DNA of 64,000 nucleotides, taken from Vibrio hepatarius. GTDB taxonomy: Bacteria; Pseudomonadota; Gammaproteobacteria; Enterobacterales; Vibrionaceae. The stretch covers positions 89,679 to 153,678 of the forward strand of contig NZ_LHPI01000020.1 of assembly GCF_001274785.1 (NCBI RefSeq), given 5' to 3'. A program made the translations under genes and the position numbers. Shown in pieces: positions 44,373 to 53,691 of the stretch (its first letter is position 1; every line of letters starts with the position of its first letter). The notes under the pieces are model-generated. The model ran no database searches. It was not told the DNA's origin and worked only from the letters and a program-made list of their open reading frames with translations.

Positions 44373-45725
44373 GTGAGCAATTTTAATGTTGCTAAATTTG
44401 GTGGAACGAGTGTCGCTAACTTTGAAGCAATGAGCCGCTGTGCAGCGATCATTGAATCAAATCCAAACACAAAACTTGTCGTGAGCAGCGCGTGTTCAGG
44501 TGTCACCAACCTGTTAGTCGAGTTGGCTAATGGTGTTCAGGATCAAGAACATCGCAGTGAAATTTTAAAACAACTCGCCGAGATCCATGACTCGATTTTA
44601 AATCAACTCAACGATCCAACTCAGACCGCGAGTGATGTCTACAGTATTCTTGATACCGTCACTAGCTTAGCGGAAGCGGCCTCCATTCAAGCGAGTAATA
44701 AACTGACCGACCACCTTGTGGCTTGTGGTGAGTTAATGTCGACGTTCATCCTCACTCAATTGATGAAAGAGCGTGGCATCAATGCGGTTCGTTTTGATAT
44801 CCGCGATGTACTGCGTACCGACAACAATTTTGGTAAGGGCGAACCTGAAGTAGAAACCATCGCGCAACTGGCGCAACAATCGTTGGTACCTTTGTGTCAC
44901 GATTACGTTGTGGTGACTCAAGGCTTTATCGGCTCAGACGAAGAAGGCAACACCACCACTCTTGGCCGAGGCGGCAGTGATTACAGTGCGGCGCTCATCG
45001 CGGAAGCGGTAAAAGCGGCAGGCCTAGAGATCTGGACCGACGTACCGGGTATCTACACTACAGACCCACGTATCGCAGCGAAAGCATCGCCTATTCCAGA
45101 AATCAGCTTCAGTGAAGCGTCAGAAATGGCAAACTTCGGTGCCAAGATTCTCCACCCGTCGACGCTGGTCCCTGCACTACGCCACGATATTCCCGTATTT
45201 GTCGGCTCATCGAAAGAGCCAGAGAAAGGCGGCACTTGGATACGCCACAAAGTCGAAAGTTCACCGCTGTTCCGCGCGTTAGCGCTACGTTGCAACCAAA
45301 CCATGGTGACTCTACGCAGTGCGAAAATGTTCCACGCTTACGGCTTCTTGGCCAAAGTGTTTGAGATACTAGCTAAACACAAAGTCTCGGTTGATTTGAT
45401 CACCACGTCGGAAATCAGTGTCTCGTTAACCCTAGACCAAACTGATACCTCGGGCGGCGCACCGCAACTCCCTGAAGCGGCACGCCTTGAGTTAGAAGAG
45501 CTTTGTACAGTGGAAGTTGAGCATAACTTGTGTTTGGTAGCACTAATCGGTAACAACATGAGTGAGAGCAAAGGTTACGCTAAGCAAGTGTTTGGCACTT
45601 TGGAAGACTTTAACCTGCGTATGATCTGTTATGGCGCGAGCCCACACAACTTGTGTTTCCTCGTGCATGAATCAGTATCGAAACTGGCGATTCAGAAACT
45701 GCATACTGAACTATTTGAAGGCTAA
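44373..45725 (+). CDS. lysC: Lysine-sensitive aspartokinase III
   Basis: 450 residues, as E. coli LysC (449). The N-terminal KFGGTSVANFEAM kinase motif and the C-terminal ACT domains (VDLITTSEISVSLTLDQ near 350 and CLVALIGNNMSES near 390) are visible. It phosphorylates aspartate for the lysine, threonine, methionine and diaminopimelate pathways and is inhibited by lysine. Translation starts at GTG; the preceding bases ATGCCGTGA create a two-codon frame whose stop overlaps the GTG. Expression is under the lysine riboswitch. Confidence 0.95.
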   Translation: MSNFNVAKFGGTSVANFEAMSRCAAIIESNPNTKLVVSSACSGVTNLLVELANGVQDQEHRSEILKQLAEIHDSILNQLNDPTQTASDVYSILDTVTSLAEAASIQASNKLTDHLVACGELMSTFILTQLMKERGINAVRFDIRDVLRTDNNFGKGEPEVETIAQLAQQSLVPLCHDYVVVTQGFIGSDEEGNTTTLGRGGSDYSAALIAEAVKAAGLEIWTDVPGIYTTDPRIAAKASPIPEISFSEASEMANFGAKILHPSTLVPALRHDIPVFVGSSKEPEKGGTWIRHKVESSPLFRALALRCNQTMVTLRSAKMFHAYGFLAKVFEILAKHKVSVDLITTSEISVSLTLDQTDTSGGAPQLPEAARLELEELCTVEVEHNLCLVALIGNNMSESKGYAKQVFGTLEDFNLRMICYGASPHNLCFLVHESVSKLAIQKLHTELFEG

Positions 45726-45740
45726 TCTCGGCCTCAAAAC

Positions 45741-45769
45741 AAAAAAGGTTGGCACTTAGCCAACCTTTT
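45741..45769. terminator. Bidirectional terminator between lysC and pmbA
   Basis: GGTTGGC-ACTTA-GCCAACC (45747-45765) with an A-run before and TTTTC after. Confidence 0.88.
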
Positions 45770-45801
45770 CTTTTATCGATACTTAACCAGTATTGTGACT
45801 G

Positions 45802-47145
45802 TTATTCACCCGCCACTTTCATCGATTCAAGTAGAATCGAACCAGTCTGAATTTGTGAGCGAGTTTCTACGTCGTTGCCAACCGCTACAATCTGCTTAAA
45901 CATTTCTTTGAGATTGCTGGCAATGGTAATTTCAGACACTGGGAATTGGATCTGACCATTTTCAACCCAGAAACCCGCAGCGCCGCGAGAGTAATCACCC
46001 GTGACGATATTCACGCCCTGTCCCATCACTTCCGTCACCAACAGACCGGTGCCAAGGTCTTTCAGCATCTGCTCAAAGTCTTGCCCTGTCGATTGGATAT
46101 ACCAGTTATGGATACCACCAGCGTGACCTGTAGGAGTCATGTCCATTTTACGCGCCGCGTAACTGGTTAACAGATAGGTCGCCAATACGCCGTCAGTAAT
46201 GATTTCACGGTCTTGGGTAAATACGCCTTCGCTATCGAACGGGCTTGATGCCAAACCACGTAACACGTGTGGACGTTCGGAGATATTGAACCATTGTGGC
46301 AGGACTTGCTCACCGAGCTGATCGAGCAAAAACGACGATTTACGGTAAAGGTTACCGCCACTGATCGCCATCACAAGGTGGCCAATCAGACCTGTCGCCA
46401 CGTCGGCGGCAAACATCACAGGGTATTTGCCCGTACTCAGTTTTCGCGCATCAAGACGGCTAACCGTTTTTTCTGCCGCTTTTAAGCCTACTGTTTCAGG
46501 TGTCCACAAATCATCTTTATGGCGTGCGACGGTATAGCTGTAGTCGCGTTCCATTTCGCCGTTAGCCCCTTGCCCAATCACGCAACAACTGGTGCTGTGT
46601 CGGCTCGACGCATAACTAGCTAATAAACCATGACTGTTACCATAGACTTTGATGCCGTAGTGACTATCGTAACTGGCGCCATCGCTCTGTTTGATCTTGT
46701 CGCTGAAAGAGAGAGCTTTCTGTTCAGCAGCAATCGCAATCTGCGCAGCGTGGTCAGGATCCGGTGTGTCTGGGTGGAAAAGGTCCAAGTCAGGAATCTC
46801 TTTAACCATTAGTTCTTTAGGCGCAGGACCTGCAAACGGATCTTCTGAGGTGTACTGGGCGATATCCAATGCCGCTAACACGGTTTGTTGAATCGCTTTC
46901 TCACTCAAGTCAGACGTAGACGCGCTGCCTTTACGCTGGCCACGATAGACGGTAATGCCTAGCGCACCATCGCTGTTAAATTCCACGTTTTCGACTTCGC
47001 ACATACGAGTTGAAACACTTAGTCCGGTGGTTTTCGAGATCGCGACTTCTGCACCATCGGATTTCTCTGCGGCCATTTCAAGCGCTTTGGCTACGGCGGC
47101 TTCTAACTCAACACGCTGTTGAGCAACTTGCTGTCTTACGTCCAT
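45802..47145 (-). CDS. pmbA: Metalloprotease subunit PmbA/TldE
   Basis: 447 residues, as E. coli PmbA (450). It is the non-zinc partner of TldD; together they form the peptide-degrading heterodimer. It lacks an HExxxH motif, as expected for TldE, and has the conserved YSRGAAGFWVENG and MSGGNLYRKSSF-like segments (MAISGGNLYRKSSFLLDQ in part). Divergent from darP, with which it shares a 110-base promoter region, the same arrangement as pmbA-yjgA in E. coli. Confidence 0.95.
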   Translation of the reverse strand: MDVRQQVAQQRVELEAAVAKALEMAAEKSDGAEVAISKTTGLSVSTRMCEVENVEFNSDGALGITVYRGQRKGSASTSDLSEKAIQQTVLAALDIAQYTSEDPFAGPAPKELMVKEIPDLDLFHPDTPDPDHAAQIAIAAEQKALSFSDKIKQSDGASYDSHYGIKVYGNSHGLLASYASSRHSTSCCVIGQGANGEMERDYSYTVARHKDDLWTPETVGLKAAEKTVSRLDARKLSTGKYPVMFAADVATGLIGHLVMAISGGNLYRKSSFLLDQLGEQVLPQWFNISERPHVLRGLASSPFDSEGVFTQDREIITDGVLATYLLTSYAARKMDMTPTGHAGGIHNWYIQSTGQDFEQMLKDLGTGLLVTEVMGQGVNIVTGDYSRGAAGFWVENGQIQFPVSEITIASNLKEMFKQIVAVGNDVETRSQIQTGSILLESMKVAGE

Positions 47146-47255
47146 ATCTAACTTGTTCTATGAGGTCTTTGCTCTCTAGGATAACAAGAATTTCGCTTTC
47201 TCCCCACGATTCTTGTTAAAATAGAGAAATAGATTGTTCAAATTAAGGCAGAGAA

Positions 47256-47783
47256 ATGGCACGCAAAAACCAAAAAGCGCCATGGGAACCAGAAGAAGAG
47301 ATCATCTGGGTAAGTAAATCCGAGATGAAACGCGACATGGAAGAGCTACAAAAGCTCGGCGAAGAGTTAGTCAACCTAAAACCTTCGGTACTGGAAAAGT
47401 TTCCATTGAGCGAAGACCTTGCAGACGCAATCAAAGATGCGCAGCGTTTTAAAAACGAAGCACGTCGTCGCCAATTGCAGTTCATCGGTAAACTCATGCG
47501 TCACGAAGACCCTGAACCAATCCAAGCGGCACTGGATAAAGTACGCAACAAGCACTCTCAGAACACCGCTGTGCTACACAAGCTAGAGCAACTGCGTGAC
47601 CGCGTAGTTGAAGAAGGCGACGCAGCGATTGAAGACGTGATCGAACTTTATCCGACTGCAGACCGTCAACGTCTGCGTCAGCTTGCGCGTCAGGCGGCAA
47701 AAGAGAAGTCATCTGGCAAACCAGCGAAAGCATACCGTGAAATTTTCCAGGTGCTAAAAGAGCTGAATGACGAAGAGTACTAA
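47256..47783 (+). CDS. darP: Ribosome-associated protein DarP/YjgA
   Basis: 175 residues, highly charged and helical. The start MARKNQKAPWEPEEEIIWVSKSEMKR (in part) and the RRRQLQFIGKLMR segment are hallmarks of YjgA, now DarP, which joins late 50S ribosome assembly intermediates. Divergent from pmbA and followed by a terminator. Confidence 0.93.
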   Translation: MARKNQKAPWEPEEEIIWVSKSEMKRDMEELQKLGEELVNLKPSVLEKFPLSEDLADAIKDAQRFKNEARRRQLQFIGKLMRHEDPEPIQAALDKVRNKHSQNTAVLHKLEQLRDRVVEEGDAAIEDVIELYPTADRQRLRQLARQAAKEKSSGKPAKAYREIFQVLKELNDEEY

Positions 47784-47804
47784 TTCTCTCGATAGCTAAA
47801 ACGC

Positions 47805-47833
47805 AAAAGGCTGGTATCTCTACCAGCCTTTTT
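47805..47833. terminator. Bidirectional terminator between darP and thiQ
   Basis: AAGGCTGGTA (47807-47816) pairs with TACCAGCCTT (47821-47830), with A-run before and T-run after. Confidence 0.9.
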
Positions 47834-47843
47834 ATTTATAACC

Positions 47844-48557
47844 CTAAACAACGAATTCACCCGCACGAACAAATTCACTCAATGCAGGATTAGGATGGTT
47901 AACCGTTAACTGGTCGATACGCCCCGAAACTTCCACTCTGCCATGAGCGACAAAGATAAAGTTCGACGCAATCGCTTTTGCATCACTAATATGGTGAGTC
48001 ACCATCACTACGGTAATATTGCGCTCTTTAGCGAGTTGCTTGACCAGAGACAGCATCTCTTCACGCAATATTGGGTCAAGTGCTGAGAACGGCTCATCCA
48101 ATAACCACACCGGATGCGACTGGACAAAACACCTTGCCAACGCGACGCGCTGACGCTGGCCGCCGGACAAGTGTTCAGGCAGACGGTCAAGATACTCGCT
48201 AACGCCTACTTGCTTTGCCGCATCTTCAACTTGTCGTTGCTGCTCACGACTTAGCTTCAATCCGGGTTCCAATCCCAAACCGATGTTTTCTCGCACCGTA
48301 AGATGGGCAAATAAGTTATGCTCCTGAAACAACATCGCAAACGGACGTTGATAAGGCTCTTTACCCACTACTTCGATGCCATTAGCCGAAATACTGCCTT
48401 TTTCGGGTTCGATAAAACCAGCCACTAACGCCAATAACGTCGACTTGCCAGCACCACTTGGTCCCATTAGAGCGACAATTTCACCCTTCGCCACGTGAGC
48501 ATCAAAGTGGAATAGGTCATTATGGTAGTAGTAATGCACATCACTTAGCGTCAGCAT
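47844..48557 (-). CDS. thiQ: Thiamine ABC transporter ATP-binding protein
   Basis: 237 residues. Walker A GPSGAGKS at 32-39, signature LSGGQRQRVALARCF, Walker B VWLLDEPFSALD and the H-loop TVVMVTHHISDA are all present. It energises uptake of thiamine and its phosphates by ThiBPQ. It overlaps the end of thiP by 17 bases and is the last gene of the TPP-riboswitch operon. Confidence 0.95.
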   Translation of the reverse strand: MLTLSDVHYYYHNDLFHFDAHVAKGEIVALMGPSGAGKSTLLALVAGFIEPEKGSISANGIEVVGKEPYQRPFAMLFQEHNLFAHLTVRENIGLGLEPGLKLSREQQRQVEDAAKQVGVSEYLDRLPEHLSGGQRQRVALARCFVQSHPVWLLDEPFSALDPILREEMLSLVKQLAKERNITVVMVTHHISDAKAIASNFIFVAHGRVEVSGRIDQLTVNHPNPALSEFVRAGEFVV

Positions 48558-50145
48558 AAGTCACCTTTGAATTCACTTTAAATAGGGTTTCGATCAGCGT
48601 AAAACACGCCACGCTAAGCGCCAATAGAGTTACCGATACCACTGCAGCAGCTTCCATTTGATAACTGCCCAGCAGTTGGAACAGGTACAACGGTAATGTT
48701 CTGAACTCTTGGCTACCAAACAATGCAATCGCGCTTAAGTCACCGATAGCAAACATAAAACTGATCGCGAATGCGTGCGCCATTGGTTTTTTCAACGCGC
48801 GCCATTCCACCACCCGAAATCGCTGCCAACCTCTGATTCCTAAGCTGGCGCAAACATATTGGTACTGCTGCTCGATATGCAGCATCGGCTGGGAAAGGGT
48901 TTTGATAACGTACGGCAGCCCCATCAGACCATTCACCGCAATCACGACAAAAAACGCCAAGCTGAATACGTCGGTCATGCTTCTTAGCAACAAAAACAGC
49001 CCTGTAGATACCACTAAGCCCGGAGTAACCAGAATGATAGTGCCGATCAATTCAATTTGGTCAGCGCGCTTTTCGCAATAGGTTAATCGGAGCCTACGGC
49101 TAGTGATCAAGATTGAGATACCCGCCAGCAAAGCAAATAAACTCGCCAGCGTTGCAACTTTCAATGACGCCCATAAAGCCGACCAAAATTTACTATCGCT
49201 AAACACATCAACCGCTTGGCTATTGACGCCGCTGAGAACGACCATGAACAACGGAGGCAGCACTAGTAACGCACTGAACGCAATCCAACCCCAATCCCAA
49301 AGTCTTGAAACCGAGCTGTCTTTGACCAGATAGGAATGGTGTGATGTGCTGCCTGCGCCTATCGAAATCGGTTTAGCTAACCGCTGGATTGCTAATGCCA
49401 TCAAACCGCACAGCAACATTTGCCAAATCGCCAGTAAGGCCCCTGCTTGCAAATCAAAATCAAACTTTATCGCTTGATAAATAGCCAGCTCAATCGTGGT
49501 CGATTTTGGCCCGCCACCTAGTGCCATCACGGTGGCAAAACTAGTGAAACAGAGCATGAACACCAAGCCACACACGTGAGCAAGCTGCTGCTTGAGTCTC
49601 GGCCACTCAACCCATTTGAATTTCTGCCAATGCCCCATCCCTAAATGAGCGCATAGCTTATGTTGCTCTGGTGGAATCGCTTCTAACGACTGGTAAAGCA
49701 AACGTGCGGCATAAGGCAAGTTGAAGAACACATGAGCGAGCAAGATACCGTTCAACCCGTAGATCGAAAACGGCAGCTCGCCGCCAAACTGCTTTGCCAG
49801 TGAGGAGAGTAAGCCACTGTTGCCGTAAATCGCCAGCAAACCAAACACGCCCACCAAAACTGGCAGAACCAAAGTGGTCGCGAACAGTTTCAACAACAAA
49901 CGTTTACCGGGAAACTCACGGCGAGAAAGCGCATGAGCGACTGGAATCGCTAAACCCACACTCAGCAACGTCGAGAGAAACGACTGATAGAAACTGAACT
50001 TAGTGACATGACGATAGTAAGGATCTTGCCAGACCTGCATGATGTTCAAAGATGGCGCTTCAAGCAGCAAAGCGCCTAAGGCTGAAACAACAAAGGTCGC
50101 GATAATCATCGCGACCCATAAGCCTATTTTAGGAGTACTACGCAA
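48541..50145 (-). CDS. thiP: Thiamine ABC transporter permease
   Basis: 534 residues (E. coli 536), a fused double permease with about 12 membrane segments. Each half contains a binding-protein-dependent transport loop: HLGMGHWQKFKWVEWPRLKQQ in part and SLGIRGWQRFRVVEWRALKK in part. It begins 9 bases after thiB. Confidence 0.94.
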   Translation of the reverse strand: MRSTPKIGLWVAMIIATFVVSALGALLLEAPSLNIMQVWQDPYYRHVTKFSFYQSFLSTLLSVGLAIPVAHALSRREFPGKRLLLKLFATTLVLPVLVGVFGLLAIYGNSGLLSSLAKQFGGELPFSIYGLNGILLAHVFFNLPYAARLLYQSLEAIPPEQHKLCAHLGMGHWQKFKWVEWPRLKQQLAHVCGLVFMLCFTSFATVMALGGGPKSTTIELAIYQAIKFDFDLQAGALLAIWQMLLCGLMALAIQRLAKPISIGAGSTSHHSYLVKDSSVSRLWDWGWIAFSALLVLPPLFMVVLSGVNSQAVDVFSDSKFWSALWASLKVATLASLFALLAGISILITSRRLRLTYCEKRADQIELIGTIILVTPGLVVSTGLFLLLRSMTDVFSLAFFVVIAVNGLMGLPYVIKTLSQPMLHIEQQYQYVCASLGIRGWQRFRVVEWRALKKPMAHAFAISFMFAIGDLSAIALFGSQEFRTLPLYLFQLLGSYQMEAAAVVSVTLLALSVACFTLIETLFKVNSKVTYADAK

Positions 50146-50154
50146 GGTTAGCCT

Positions 50155-51162
50155 TTAGAAAGTAAGCGCATTTTGCCATTCGCGGATCCATGCTTTACGG
50201 TTTTCAGCCACTTCCTCTGCGCTGAAACTCAAGGATTTACTTGGTAGAGTCAAAGTATCAAAACCTTGTGGTAATTCGACCTCAGTCACTGGGTACATCC
50301 AGTTGCCTGTTGGCATCACAGTCTGGAACTCGTCACTCAAAATAAACGCCATGAACTCATCCGCCAGAGCTTCGTTTTGCGCACCTTTCACTTTTGCCGC
50401 GACTTCGACCTGAGTGTAGTGACCTTCAGCAAAATCCGCCGCCGCAAACTTAGCGTCGTTTTCCGCAATCAGGTGATAAGCCGGAGAAGTAGTGTAAGAC
50501 AACACTAGATCTGACTCGCCTTCAAGGAACATTGAGTACGCTTCCGACCAACCTTTGGTGACTGTGACGGTTTTCTTCGCCAGTTGTTTCCATGCTTGAG
50601 TCGCATCATCGCCGTATACTGACTTCATCCACAACATCAGACCTTGGCCCGGAGTCGAAGTACGCGGATCTTGGTAGATCACTTTTAAGTCATCGCGAGA
50701 TTCAACCAACTCTTTCAGGCTCTTTGGCGGGTTAGCTAGCTTCTCTTTGTTGTAAACAAACGCGAAGTAACCAAAATCGTATGGCACAAAAGTCTTATCC
50801 TTCCACCCGTTTGGCAACGTAATTGCTTGAGTGTCAACGCTGTGATCAGCAAGCAAACCCGTTTGCTTCGCTTCCGCCATCAAGTTGTTATCTAAGCCTA
50901 AAACGATATCCGCTTTGCTGTTGTCGCCTTCGAGACGCAAGCGATTGAGGATCGACACACCATCGTCCAGAGCGACAAAATTCACGTCACAGCCACATTT
51001 TGCTTCAAATGCTTTTTCTACTGCTGGACCTGGTCCCCAATCAGCAGCAAACGAATCATAAGTGTAAACGGTCAGAGTTTTGTCTGCGGCCAACGCAGAG
51101 AATGATGTTAATGTTGCTAGGGCAATCGCGCTGATTGAAATCGTACTTAGAGTGGTTTTCAC
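50155..51162 (-). CDS. thiB: Thiamine-binding periplasmic protein
   Basis: 335 residues from a GTG start at 51162, supported by a GGAGAG ribosome site and by the signal peptide that begins there (MKTTLSTISISAIALATL, cleavage near ALA-ADK). The open frame reaches 51231 but that would run into the riboswitch. The DKTLTVYTYDSFAADWGPGP start of the mature protein and later DLVLSYTTSPAYH are ThiB-like. It binds thiamine, TMP and TPP in the periplasm. First gene of thiBPQ. Confidence 0.94.
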   Translation of the reverse strand: MKTTLSTISISAIALATLTSFSALAADKTLTVYTYDSFAADWGPGPAVEKAFEAKCGCDVNFVALDDGVSILNRLRLEGDNSKADIVLGLDNNLMAEAKQTGLLADHSVDTQAITLPNGWKDKTFVPYDFGYFAFVYNKEKLANPPKSLKELVESRDDLKVIYQDPRTSTPGQGLMLWMKSVYGDDATQAWKQLAKKTVTVTKGWSEAYSMFLEGESDLVLSYTTSPAYHLIAENDAKFAAADFAEGHYTQVEVAAKVKGAQNEALADEFMAFILSDEFQTVMPTGNWMYPVTEVELPQGFDTLTLPSKSLSFSAEEVAENRKAWIREWQNALTF

Positions 51163-51225
51163 TGCTCGCTCTCTCCGTATTGAGCGGCACAGGCTTGAGG
51201 GACAGGGTGGAAATGGATTGTCCAA

Positions 51226-51332
51226 ACTCAATTCCTACGCCAGCATTATCTGGTTCAGGTACACGGGTCCCGAGCGTCGGCTCGATCTCAGCTTCGCCTA
51301 TCATTGATAGGATCAATAGCTCCCCGATGAGT
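51226..51332 (-). promoter_or_regulatory. TPP (thiamine pyrophosphate) riboswitch
   Basis: On the minus strand the closing stem is ACTCA (51332-51328) with TGAGT (51230-51226). Conserved parts in order: CGGGGAGC, GCTGAGATC, GACCCGT, and CTGAACCAGATAATGCTGG followed by CGTAGGAAT. This is the THI box. It lies 64 bases before the thiB start, so TPP should shut off thiamine uptake, probably at the ribosome site since no terminator T-run is visible. Confidence 0.95.
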
Positions 51333-51385
51333 ATCGCGGAAATTGTAATCTTTAAATCAGTTGATAGCTAGTGCTAACCACTGTG

Positions 51386-52012
51386 TTAACCACGCTGATC
51401 GTACCCCCACCTTGGCACCAAGCCTTGCTCGATACCCAGATGATCCAAAATACGCGCGACCATAAAATCGACAAGATCTTCGATCGATTGTGGCTGATGA
51501 TAAAAACCTGGCGCGGCAGGCATAATGGTGACGCCCATTTGCGACAACTTGTGCATGTTTTCTAAGTGCAAGGTAGAAAACGGGGTTTCGCGCACCACCA
51601 GCAATAACTGACCACGCTCTTTCATCACCACATCGGCGGCTCGCTCGATCAGGTTGTCTGACATGCCATGGGCGATTGCCGCGACACTCCCCGCTGAACA
51701 AGGACAAACTACCATTTGTTTTGGCGCCGCAGAACCAGAAGCGACCGGAGAGAACCAGTCGTCTTTGCCACAAACTGTAAGTTTTTCTGGGTCACAGTTA
51801 AGATGCTCGACTAGCGCTTGCTTTGCCGCGTCAGGATTGCCCGGAAGTTTTAGACCGTGTTCTGTCGCCAGTACCACGCGCGCAGCCGATGAAATCAACA
51901 GATACACTTGATAATCAGCCGCCAATAAGCACTCTAATAACCGCAAGCCGTAAGGTGCTCCAGACGCTCCGGTAAACGCTAACGTGATCGCTTTTTGTTG
52001 TTTACTACTCAT
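51386..52012 (-). CDS. ubiX: Flavin prenyltransferase UbiX
   Basis: 208 residues. FMN-binding start AFTGASGAPYGLRLLE, the CPCSAGSVAAIAHG box and the VVRETPFSTLHLENM motif are all typical. UbiX makes prenylated FMN used by the decarboxylase UbiD in ubiquinone synthesis. It follows mpl by 14 bases and is probably cotranscribed with it. Confidence 0.95.
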   Translation of the reverse strand: MSSKQQKAITLAFTGASGAPYGLRLLECLLAADYQVYLLISSAARVVLATEHGLKLPGNPDAAKQALVEHLNCDPEKLTVCGKDDWFSPVASGSAAPKQMVVCPCSAGSVAAIAHGMSDNLIERAADVVMKERGQLLLVVRETPFSTLHLENMHKLSQMGVTIMPAAPGFYHQPQSIEDLVDFMVARILDHLGIEQGLVPRWGYDQRG

Positions 52013-52026
52013 AGTTCTACACTAAA

Positions 52027-53379
52027 TTATTCGCCCAGCTTCGCCAGTAATTTGCCGTGAATACCTTCAAAACCGCCGTTACTCATGATCAGTATTTGGT
52101 CGCCCGCTTTGGCTTCAGCCACGATCATTTCAACCAGCTCATCGACATTAGCGGAGACTTTCGCTGGTTGCGAGCATTGCTCAGCTACCGCTTCAACTGA
52201 CCAATCGATGGTTTCTGGTTGATAAAGAAATACTTGGTCTGCTGCATTTAGCGAGGCCGCCAAAGTATCTTTGTGTACGCCACGTTTCATCGTCGCGCTG
52301 CGCGGCTCAAGGACCGCGAGAATACGTTGTTCACCGACTTTATTACGCAGGCCACCCAGCGTCAGTTCAATTGCCGTCGGATGGTGAGCAAAATCGTCAT
52401 ACACGGTGACACCATTTACTTCGCCTTTTAACTCTAGGCGACGTTTGGTATTAATGAATGAAGCCAACGCTTCACAGGCAAGATCCGGAGTTACGCCCAC
52501 GTGACGAGCGGCGGCAATCGCCATCAGCGCGTTATCAACGTTATGGTCACCGACCAAATCCCACTTGACCGTACCGACTTCTTCGCCTTGGAATCGCACT
52601 TTAAACTGCGAGCCATCTAGCACCAGTTTTTCCGCCTGCCAATCGCCTAGCTCTCCGCTGAACTCGGTTTCGCTCCAACAGCCGCGCTCCAGTACGTCTT
52701 GCAGTGCTTTATCTTGCTTAGGCGCCAAGATACGACCATTGCCCGGAACAGTGCGCACTAAATGGTGGAATTGGCGCTTGATCGCTTCCAGATCGTCAAA
52801 GATATCCGCATGATCGAACTCTAGATTGTTCATCACTAGGGTGCGCGGGTGATAATGCACGAACTTAGAACGCTTATCGAAAAAAGCACTGTCATATTCG
52901 TCCGCTTCAACGACGAAAAACATGCTTTCGCCCAAACGCGCCGACACACCAAAGTTCCCCAATACCCCACCCACGAGGAACCCCGGTTGGTAACCACACT
53001 TCTCCAATACCCAAGCCAGCATGCTCGAGGTGGTGGTTTTACCGTGCGTCCCTGACACCGCAAGAACCCAGCGATCGTGTAGCAAAAACTCTTGCAGCCA
53101 TTGCGGGCCGGACGTGTAACGCAGGTTGGAATTCAGTACGTGCTCAACACACGGGTTGCCACGACTCATCGCGTTACCAATCACGACAAGGTCAGGGGCT
53201 GGGTCAAGCTGAGAAGGATCGAAACCTTCTATAATTTCAATACCTTGAGATTCGAGCAACGTGCTCATCGGTGGATAAACATTGGCATCACTGCCCGTCA
53301 CTTTGTGTCCGAGCTGACGAGCCAAAACTGCGGCACCACCCATAAATGTGCCGCAAATCCCTAAGATATGAATATGCAT
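52027..53379 (-). CDS. mpl: UDP-MurNAc:L-Ala-gamma-D-Glu-meso-DAP ligase
   Basis: 450 residues. Mur ligase family: ATP loop GTHGKTTTSSMLAWVLE (about 108-124), central EADEYDSAFFDKRSKF and DDFAHHPTAIE. The start MHIHILGICGTFMGG is characteristic of Mpl. It recycles the murein tripeptide by attaching it to UDP-MurNAc. Divergent from fbp, as in E. coli. Confidence 0.96.
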   Translation of the reverse strand: MHIHILGICGTFMGGAAVLARQLGHKVTGSDANVYPPMSTLLESQGIEIIEGFDPSQLDPAPDLVVIGNAMSRGNPCVEHVLNSNLRYTSGPQWLQEFLLHDRWVLAVSGTHGKTTTSSMLAWVLEKCGYQPGFLVGGVLGNFGVSARLGESMFFVVEADEYDSAFFDKRSKFVHYHPRTLVMNNLEFDHADIFDDLEAIKRQFHHLVRTVPGNGRILAPKQDKALQDVLERGCWSETEFSGELGDWQAEKLVLDGSQFKVRFQGEEVGTVKWDLVGDHNVDNALMAIAAARHVGVTPDLACEALASFINTKRRLELKGEVNGVTVYDDFAHHPTAIELTLGGLRNKVGEQRILAVLEPRSATMKRGVHKDTLAASLNAADQVFLYQPETIDWSVEAVAEQCSQPAKVSANVDELVEMIVAEAKAGDQILIMSNGGFEGIHGKLLAKLGE

Positions 53380-53691
53380 AAACTGACCTTATCGCAGGCA
53401 AAAAATCTATCGCTCATTATGGCGATAAAGTACTGAAAAGCGAACTACTTTGATCACTGTGTGACCTTGAGGCCAATTAATTGCTTACGCGACATACAAG
53501 GAATTAATCTCTCAGTGAGCAATGTAATCCGTTGCAAGGTCGACAAATAAATTGAGATCTCAATCAGTTAGTTCATTACCAATAAAAAGATTCGACTCTT
53601 ACAATATATGCAGGCGAGCAACATAAGATTCGACAGAAATCCCAACCGCCCACTCCCCCAATATTTGAAGCGATTTTTTTAAGGAAAACTC
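53380..53691. promoter_or_regulatory. 312 bp divergent gap between mpl and fbp
   Basis: No gene is seen. It holds an inverted repeat TATCGC-N8-GCGATA (53408-53427) just upstream of mpl and an AT-rich stretch before fbp ending in an AAGGA ribosome site (53681-53685). I could not place either promoter. Confidence 0.4.

Noticed and set aside
51056..51316. Open frames covering the thiB leader on both strands
   Set aside because: The sequence is explained by the TPP riboswitch aptamer.
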